Assembly (NCBI GenBank): GCA_000720535.1
Contig: JOAZ01000010.1
Span: 1-64,000 of the forward strand
Length of the DNA stretch: 64,000 nt
From: Streptomyces halstedii
Lineage (GTDB): Bacteria > Actinomycetota > Actinomycetes > Streptomycetales > Streptomycetaceae
Reading direction: 5' to 3'
Shown here one piece after another: positions 58,796-64,000 of this stretch. The notes under the pieces are model-generated. The model was not told the origin of the DNA and did not search any database. It saw nothing but the letters and a program-made list of their open reading frames with translations. The translations under genes and the position numbers were made by a program. Each line of letters begins with the position of its first letter. Positions within the stretch are counted from its first letter, which is position 1.

Positions 58796-60133
58796 TCAGC
58801 GGGTCGCGCCTGTCACGATCCAGCGGCCGGATCGCGTACGGAGCCAGAGCGTGACCAGCCGGATCGCCATCATGAGCGCCATCGTCCACCAGAGGGTGGT
58901 GAGGCCTCCACCGATGACGGGCACGAGAAGCGCGACGGGAGCGAAGATCGCCAGGGTCGGCAGCATGGCCCAGGCGAGATAGCGTCCGTCGCCCGCGCCC
59001 ATCAGGACGCCGTCCAGGATGTAGACCACGCCGGCGATCGGCTGGGTGAGGGCGATCACGAGCAGGGCGGGCACCAGAGTGTCGCGTACGGCGGGGTCAC
59101 TGGTGAAGAGCGGGATGAACAGGGGCCGGGCCACCACGATCAGCACCCCGATGGCCAGACCGGAGACGATTCCCCACTGGACCATCCGTCGGCAGGCCTC
59201 GCGGGCGCCGTCCGCGTCGTTGGCGCCCAGATAGCGGCCGATGATCGCCTGACCGGCGATGGCGATGGCGTCCAACGCGAAGGACGCGAGGCTCCAGAGG
59301 GAGAGGACGATCTGGTGCGCGGCGATGTCCGTGTCGCCGAGCCGGGCGGCGACGGCGGTGGCGATCATCAGGATCGAGCGCAGCGAGAGCGTACGGACCA
59401 GCAGGGGGACACCCGCGTGGGCACTGGTGCGGATGCCCGCGGCGTCGGGACGCAGCGAGGCTCCGTGCCGTCGGGCTCCGCGCACCACGACGACGAGGTA
59501 GACGAGCGCCATGGCGACCTGGGCGATCACCGTTCCCCAGGCGGATCCGGCGATCCCCAGGCCGGCTCCGTAGACCAGGGTCACGTTGAGGATGCCGTTG
59601 GCGGCGAAGCCGCCGACCGCGACGTACAGGGGGGTCCGGGTGTCCTGGAGTCCGCGCAGTACCCCCGTTGCCGCGAGGACGACCAGCATCGCGGGGATAC
59701 CGAGGCTGGAGATCCGCAGATAGGTCGTGGCGTAGGGGGCCGCGGTGTCGGACGCGCCGAACGCCTGGACCAGCCAGGGGGCGGTGGGAAGGGTGACGGC
59801 GACCACGGCGGCACCGAGCAGCAGGGCGAGCCAGATCCCGTCCATGCCCTGACGGATCGCGGCGGGGAGGTCGCCCGCGCCCACGCGACGGGCCACGGCT
59901 GCCGTGGTGGCGTAGGCGAGGAAGACGAAGATGCTCACCGCCGTGGTCAGCAGGGCCGCGGCGACGCCCAGGCCGGCCAGTTGGGGAGTACCGAGGTGGC
60001 CGACGACGGCGCTGTCGAACATGACGAAAAGCGGCTCGGCGACGAGTGCGCCGAAGGCCGGAACGGCGAGTGCGACGATCTCGCGGTCGTGTCGGCGACG
60101 GGACGGCGGTGGGGTCGTGGGGGCCTCGGTCAT
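58796..60133 (-). CDS. MATE family efflux transporter
   Basis: A 445-aa polytopic protein with twelve hydrophobic segments of the MATE (DinF-like) fold. It begins with a short cytoplasmic stretch and REIVALAVPAFGALVAEPLFVMFDSAVVGHLGTPQLAGLGVA, and has LRGLQDTRTPLYVAVGGFAANGILNVTLVYGAGLGIAGSAWGT and IAGQAIIGRYLGANDADGARE. It should export drugs or metabolites by Na+ or H+ antiport. ATG at 60133 is used; a TTG 9 bp earlier with GGAAGA upstream is the alternative. It diverges from dnaB across a 458-bp region. Confidence 0.9.
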   Translation of the reverse strand: MTEAPTTPPPSRRRHDREIVALAVPAFGALVAEPLFVMFDSAVVGHLGTPQLAGLGVAAALLTTAVSIFVFLAYATTAAVARRVGAGDLPAAIRQGMDGIWLALLLGAAVVAVTLPTAPWLVQAFGASDTAAPYATTYLRISSLGIPAMLVVLAATGVLRGLQDTRTPLYVAVGGFAANGILNVTLVYGAGLGIAGSAWGTVIAQVAMALVYLVVVVRGARRHGASLRPDAAGIRTSAHAGVPLLVRTLSLRSILMIATAVAARLGDTDIAAHQIVLSLWSLASFALDAIAIAGQAIIGRYLGANDADGAREACRRMVQWGIVSGLAIGVLIVVARPLFIPLFTSDPAVRDTLVPALLVIALTQPIAGVVYILDGVLMGAGDGRYLAWAMLPTLAIFAPVALLVPVIGGGLTTLWWTMALMMAIRLVTLWLRTRSGRWIVTGATR

Positions 60134-60321
60134 GGGGGTCAATCTAATCTTCCACAGGTAAGAGATGCAACGCTCTCTTGGCCCTTACGTGAGACGGGCT
60201 CCACGGCTCCGCCGCACGGTGATTCCGATGATCTTGAGAAGTGGGGGAAAGTTTTTCTCCCCCACAGTCAGTGGACGGGGAAACCCCAGGTCAGACGGCT
60301 CGCGGGGGTGGTGCTATGAGT

Positions 60322-60410
60322 TTGTCCACAGTTCTGTCCCCCGGTCCGTGCACAGGATCGGGGGAGTTCTCCACAACATCTGGTCCGTCGTCCACATGGC
60401 CTGTGGATAA
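60322..60410. promoter_or_regulatory. DnaA-box cluster upstream of dnaB
   Basis: Four 9-mers within 90 bp: TTGTCCACA (60322-60330), TTCTCCACA (60367-60375), TCGTCCACA (60388-60396) and TGTGGATAA (60402-60410, inverse of TTATCCACA). The last ends just upstream of the putative dnaB -35. This satellite cluster could regulate dnaB or titrate DnaA, about 35 kb from oriC. Confidence 0.65.
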
Positions 60411-60415
60411 CCAGA

Positions 60416-60444
60416 TTGGCTGACGGTGCGGACCGGCCTACCGT
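60416..60444 (+). promoter_or_regulatory. Candidate dnaB promoter
   Basis: TTGGCT (60416-60421), a 17-bp spacer and TACCGT (60439-60444). The same -10 as the dnaA and rpmH promoters. The leader would be about 145 nt. Confidence 0.5.
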
Positions 60445-60591
60445 GGTCCGGCGCCCGCACTTCGTTCCGGCCTGGAAATCCGCAGAACTTGACGCGCCGG
60501 AACCGGAGTCGGGCGTCTTGTTTGTCGGTGCCGTGCCGTAAGAAAGAGTGGCACGGCTAGGTCCGCGAAGCGGACGGGAGGAGGTGGCCGG

Positions 60592-62067
60592 GTGAGCATC
60601 CCCGAGCCTTTGGACGATCCCTGGGCCGATGTCGGTCCCAGTGACCGTCTGCCTGTTTCCCGTCAGCGACGAGGTGAGGGCAAGGGGCGCGAGGAGCAGC
60701 ACGACCGGGGCCGGGACAGCGGCTGGGACGGTGGTCAGTCCGGCTTCGAGCGGGTCCCTCCGCAGGACCTCGACGCCGAGCAGTCCGTCCTGGGCGGGAT
60801 GCTGCTCTCCAAGGACGCCATCGCGGACGTCGTGGAGATCATCAAGGGCCACGACTTCTACCGCCCGGCCCATGAGACCGTCTACACGGCGATTCTCGAC
60901 CTCTACGCCAAGGGCGAACCGGCGGACCCGATCACGGTGGCCGCCGAGCTGGTCAAGCGCGGTGAGATCACCAAGGTCGGCGGACCTCCCTATCTGCACA
61001 CCCTCGTCCAGTCCGTGCCGACCGCGGCCAACGCCTCGTACTACGCGGAGATCGTCCACGAGCGGGCGGTCCTCCGCCGCCTGGTCGAGGCCGGCACCAA
61101 GATCACGCAGATGGGATACGCGGCCGACGGGGACGTCGACGAGATCGTCAACTCCGCGCAGGCCGAGATCTACGCCGTCACCGAGCAGCGCACCAGCGAG
61201 GACTACCTCCCGCTCGGCGACATCATGGAGGGTGCCCTCGACGAGATCGAGGCGATCGGCTCCCGCAGCGGCGAGATGACGGGTGTCCCCACCGGGTTCA
61301 CCGACCTCGACGCCCTGACGAACGGCCTGCACCCGGGCCAGATGATCGTCATCGCGGCACGGCCCGCCATGGGTAAGTCGACCCTGGCGCTCGACTTCGC
61401 CCGTGCGTGCTCGATCAAGAGCAATCTGCCGAGCGTGATCTTCTCCCTGGAGATGGGGCGCAACGAGATCGCCATGCGCCTGCTGTCCGCCGAGGCGCGG
61501 GTGGCGCTGCACCACATGCGGTCGGGCACCATGACCGACGAGGACTGGACACGGCTGGCGCGACGGATGCCGGACGTCTCCGCCGCTCCCCTGTACATCG
61601 ACGACTCGCCGAACCTCTCGATGATGGAGATCCGCGCGAAGTGCCGCCGGCTCAAGCAGCGCAACGACCTCAAGCTCGTGGTCATCGACTACCTCCAGCT
61701 GATGCAGTCCGGCGGCGCGAAGCGCGCCGAGAGCCGGCAGCAGGAGGTCTCGGACATGTCCCGGAACCTCAAGCTCCTCGCCAAGGAGCTGGAAGTCCCG
61801 GTCATCGCGCTCTCCCAGCTGAACCGTGGCCCCGAACAGCGCACCGACAAGAAGCCGATGGTCTCCGACCTGCGAGAGTCGGGCTCCATCGAGCAGGACG
61901 CCGACATGGTGATCCTGCTGCACCGCGAGGACGCGTACGAGAAGGAGTCCCCCCGTGCGGGCGAGGCGGACCTGATCGTGGCCAAGCACCGTAACGGCCC
62001 CACGGCGACGATCACCGTGGCCTTCCAGGGCCACTACTCGCGCTTCGTGGACATGGCCCAGACCTGA
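60592..62067 (+). CDS. dnaB: Replicative DNA helicase
   Basis: The hexameric helicase that unwinds the replication fork. The 491-aa protein has a disordered 55-residue N-terminus, the N-terminal primase-binding domain (PQDLDAEQSVLGGMLLSKDAIADVVEIIKGHDFYRPAHETVYTAILDLYAKGEPADPITVAAEL), and the RecA-like domain with Walker A IAARPAMGKSTLALDFAR, Walker B KLVVIDYLQLM and VSDLRESGSIEQDADMVILLHRED. The GTG start follows GGGAGGAGGTGG. No intein is present (unlike some mycobacterial DnaB). Downstream, no clear terminator is seen. Confidence 0.98.
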   Translation: MSIPEPLDDPWADVGPSDRLPVSRQRRGEGKGREEQHDRGRDSGWDGGQSGFERVPPQDLDAEQSVLGGMLLSKDAIADVVEIIKGHDFYRPAHETVYTAILDLYAKGEPADPITVAAELVKRGEITKVGGPPYLHTLVQSVPTAANASYYAEIVHERAVLRRLVEAGTKITQMGYAADGDVDEIVNSAQAEIYAVTEQRTSEDYLPLGDIMEGALDEIEAIGSRSGEMTGVPTGFTDLDALTNGLHPGQMIVIAARPAMGKSTLALDFARACSIKSNLPSVIFSLEMGRNEIAMRLLSAEARVALHHMRSGTMTDEDWTRLARRMPDVSAAPLYIDDSPNLSMMEIRAKCRRLKQRNDLKLVVIDYLQLMQSGGAKRAESRQQEVSDMSRNLKLLAKELEVPVIALSQLNRGPEQRTDKKPMVSDLRESGSIEQDADMVILLHREDAYEKESPRAGEADLIVAKHRNGPTATITVAFQGHYSRFVDMAQT

Positions 62068-62222
62068 TTCCGCGGGCCCGGTGCCGGGTCTCAGGGTTCG
62101 CGGCACCATCTCGTCCTCGGTGGCACAGCGTCGGCACGGATGCCGGGGACATGCGGTGGGGGAGGGTCGCCACGGCGGTGGGAGGAAACATCCCTCCAAG
62201 CCGTGAGACAGCGCGAGGCCGC

Positions 62223-62789
62223 TCAGTGTCTCGTCTCGTACCTGGTCAGGACCACGCCGCCGGGAAACGTCCGCGTCTCCACCAGATTCAGGTTCACCCA
62301 CCTGTCCAGAGCGGTGAAGAACGGCGTGCCGCCGCCCACCAGGACCGGATGGGTGGTGATCACGTACTCGTCGATCAGCCCGGCGCGCATGGCGGCCCCG
62401 GCAAGCGTCGCGCCGCCGATGTTCATCGGTGCGCCGTCCTCGGCCTTGAGCCGGGTGATCTCGGCGATCGCGTCGCCGGTGACCAGGCGGGTATTCCAGT
62501 CGACCGTGCCGACCGTCGAGGAGAACACCACCTTCGGCGTGTCCCGCCAGTTCCGCGCGAACTCGATCTCCGCCGGGGTGGCGTCGGGCTGCTGGTCGCC
62601 GGTCGGCCAGTAGGAGCTCATCGCCTCCCACAGCTTGCGCCCGTACAGCGACAGGCCACTCTCCCGCTCGTGGTCGAGCCACCACTGGAACAGTTCCTGG
62701 CTCGGCGGTCCGCTCCAGCCGATGTCGTCGCCGGCCGCGGCGATGTAACCGTCCAGGGTCAGGTTCATGCCGTAGATCAGTTTCCGCAT
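62223..62789 (-). CDS. Dihydrofolate reductase-family (RibD C-terminal-like) protein
   Basis: A 188-aa single-domain reductase: MRKLIYGMNLTLDGYIAAAGDDIGWSGPPSQELFQWWLDHERESGLSLYGRKLWEAMSSYW, then PMNIGGATLAGAAMRAGLIDEYVITTHPVLVGGGTPFFTALDRWVNLNLVETRTFPGGVVLTRYE. This matches the large group of accessory DHFR-fold proteins of unknown substrate in Streptomyces, not folA. ATG at 62789 with GGAAGG upstream. Its upstream partner reads as a regulator fragment, a common arrangement for such genes. Confidence 0.88.
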   Translation of the reverse strand: MRKLIYGMNLTLDGYIAAAGDDIGWSGPPSQELFQWWLDHERESGLSLYGRKLWEAMSSYWPTGDQQPDATPAEIEFARNWRDTPKVVFSSTVGTVDWNTRLVTGDAIAEITRLKAEDGAPMNIGGATLAGAAMRAGLIDEYVITTHPVLVGGGTPFFTALDRWVNLNLVETRTFPGGVVLTRYETRH

Positions 62790-62949
62790 GGCCCAGCCTT
62801 CCATTCGTTGGTGTTCTGCGTCCTCGTACAGACCAGCGCGGCGCAGGAGACTCATCGGTGCGAGACCTGGATCCGCCGGTAGCCCTCGTGCTGAACCTCG
62901 CCCTCGCCCTCGCCCTCGCGAGGAAAATGCCACGGATCTGACGTTGATC

Positions 62950-63288
62950 ATGGATGACAAGGCCGTGGGACAGCCAAGAACGCCCCGGGCACGCAAGATC
63001 GGCACGTCACGGACTGTGAGACCCTGCCTCCGGTGTCTACCGGCCGAGGCCGGCGGCCCTGATGACGCGCCAGCCGGTTGGCGCCACGACGAAGCCTTCA
63101 GCGCCTTCGCCTATCTGACGCCTGAAGAGATGAACCGGGTCGCCGACGTGATCCGAGGGGCGCTGGCGCCCTACCACGACCGTGAACAACGCCCTCTGGC
63201 ACGGCCCGACGGCGCTCTGCCGGTGGCCCTCATCACCCGGCTGTTCCCCCTGCTCCCGCACGCGACGGACCACGCGGACGAAGGCTGA
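62950..63288 (+). CDS. Hypothetical protein, possible regulator fragment
   Basis: A 112-codon frame whose first half (MDDKAVGQPRTPRARKIGTSRTVRPCLRCLPAEAGG) is Arg-rich with no visible domain, while the second (GWRHDEAFSAFAYLTPEEMNRVADVIRGALAPYHDREQRPLARPDGALPVALITRLFPLLPHA) resembles the C-terminal part of ArsR-type winged-helix regulators. I suspect a decayed regulator that lost its DNA-binding half, and annotate it with low confidence. No ribosome site is apparent at the ATG. Confidence 0.35.
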   Translation: MDDKAVGQPRTPRARKIGTSRTVRPCLRCLPAEAGGPDDAPAGWRHDEAFSAFAYLTPEEMNRVADVIRGALAPYHDREQRPLARPDGALPVALITRLFPLLPHATDHADEG

Positions 63289-63312
63289 GAAGCCGTCAAC
63301 TGTGCCCCCAGC

Positions 63313-64000
63313 TCATTCCGTCACGGGCAGGCACTCGTCGAGCAGGGCGACGACGTCCCGCCAGGCTCGCCGCGCGTGCCGCGGATGGTGGCCGACGCCG
63401 GGGAGCACGATCTGGTCGACCGGTGGGTGGTGGAAGGCGTGCAGGGCTCCGCCGTAGACCACCAGGCGCCAGTCGACGCCCGCGGCCCGCATCTCGTCGG
63501 CGAAGGCGTCCCGTTGCGCGGCGGGCATGATCGGGTCCTCCGATCCGACCCCCGCCCACACGGGGCACCGGATGCGCGCCGCTTCGCCCGGTCGGCCCGT
63601 GGCCAGTGCGTTGACCGTGCCGATCGCCCGCAGGCCGACGCCGTCGCGCCCGAGTTCCAGTGCGATCGCGCCCCCGGTGCCGTAGCCGATGGCGGCGATC
63701 CGGTCGGGGTCGGTTCGCGGTTCGGCGCGCAGCACATCGAGTGCCGCGTGGCCGATACCCCGCATCCGGTCGGGGTCGGCGAGCAGCGGGGTCACGCGGG
63801 CCAGCATGTCGTGCGGGTCGGTGAACCACCGCCCGCCGTGGATGTCGAAGGCCAAGGCGACGTACCCCAGTTCGGCGAGGGCGTCGGCCCGGCGGCGCTG
63901 GAAGTCGTTCAGGCCCGTCCCCTCGGGCCCGATCAGTACCGCGGGCCGGCGGTCGACACCGGCGGGGAGCGCGAGGTGACCGACCATCGTGAGCCCGTCA
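63313..64000 (-). CDS. Dienelactone hydrolase-like protein (5' end beyond the window)
   Basis: At least 229 codons of an alpha/beta hydrolase of the dienelactone hydrolase family. The frame continues leftwards from the window edge (DGLTMVGHLALPAGVDRRPAVLIGPEGTGLNDF), so the start is outside. The fold landmarks are ALAFDIHGG, DPDRIAAIGYGTGGAIALELG, GSEDPIMP (Asp) and YGGALHAFHHP (His). The nucleophile elbow, normally GYCFGG with Cys, reads GYGTGG, so the cysteine is replaced by Gly. It may be catalytically inactive or use another nucleophile. Confidence 0.75.
   Translation of the reverse strand, partial: DGLTMVGHLALPAGVDRRPAVLIGPEGTGLNDFQRRRADALAELGYVALAFDIHGGRWFTDPHDMLARVTPLLADPDRMRGIGHAALDVLRAEPRTDPDRIAAIGYGTGGAIALELGRDGVGLRAIGTVNALATGRPGEAARIRCPVWAGVGSEDPIMPAAQRDAFADEMRAAGVDWRLVVYGGALHAFHHPPVDQIVLPGVGHHPRHARRAWRDVVALLDECLPVTE

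Overview
The window is a high-GC actinobacterial chromosome segment. Gene order, GTG/TTG starts, 4-base stop/start overlaps and third-position GC point to Streptomyces or a close relative, and the segment spans the chromosomal replication origin (oriC). The core order is gyrA-gyrB-DUF721-recF-gnd-dnaN-[oriC]-dnaA-rpmH-rnpA-yidD-yidC-khpB-rsmG-parA-parB, followed rightwards by thioredoxin, sigM/murJ, cca, ino1, ponA-like, femX, the rpsF-ssb-rpsR-rplI operon and dnaB. Genes dnaA and leftward as far as the DUF3566 gene read on the minus strand; rpmH to parB read on the plus strand.

Left arm (1-14.7 kb): two class E sortases with a PabA/TrpG amidotransferase and a small membrane protein in one overlapping operon; a DUF881 protein; CrgA; rhomboid protease; cyclophilin; a DUF5324-type protein; tRNA-Ala; an XRE-type regulator; a Ser/Thr kinase; a secreted membrane-anchored protein beside what looks like a gene remnant; DLW-39. 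A short accessory patch (12.0-14.4 kb) follows, with a secreted peptide, a lipoprotein and a HEPN/zinc-ribbon protein, and then tRNA-Ile. Replication core (14.8-33.5 kb): gyrase, RecF, sliding clamp, oriC with at least 16 DnaA-box-like 9-mers and a four-unit DnaA-trio tract, DnaA, the RNase P protein/YidC membrane-insertion operon, RsmG and the ParAB segregation genes.

Right arm (33.5-64 kb): GNAT enzyme; thioredoxin and thioredoxin reductase behind a perfect SigR-type promoter; the DUF6049-murJ-pseudokinase-sigM-anti-sigma operon for envelope growth and stress; CCA-adding enzyme; MFS transporter; inositol-phosphate synthase with a PadR-type regulator and its palindromic operator; a bifunctional penicillin-binding protein; a GT87 mannosyltransferase-type membrane protein; an alanine-racemase-like protein beside FemX; the S6-SSB-S18-L9 operon; a MATE transporter; dnaB; and a terminal accessory patch (DHFR-fold reductase, regulator fragment, dienelactone-hydrolase-like protein cut by the window end).

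Two regulatory systems overlay the genes. Seven exact 14-bp parS sites occur, all right of oriC, several inside genes or inside terminators. DnaA boxes cluster at oriC and also upstream of dnaA, upstream of parA, upstream of dnaB and in the convergent crgA/rhomboid gap. The dnaA, rpmH and dnaB promoters share the -10 hexamer TACCGT. I see no CRISPR array, insertion sequence or large mobile element, and no clear undescribed multi-gene system; the best leads are the HEPN/zinc-ribbon gene, the satellite DnaA-box clusters and the parS/terminator overlaps.
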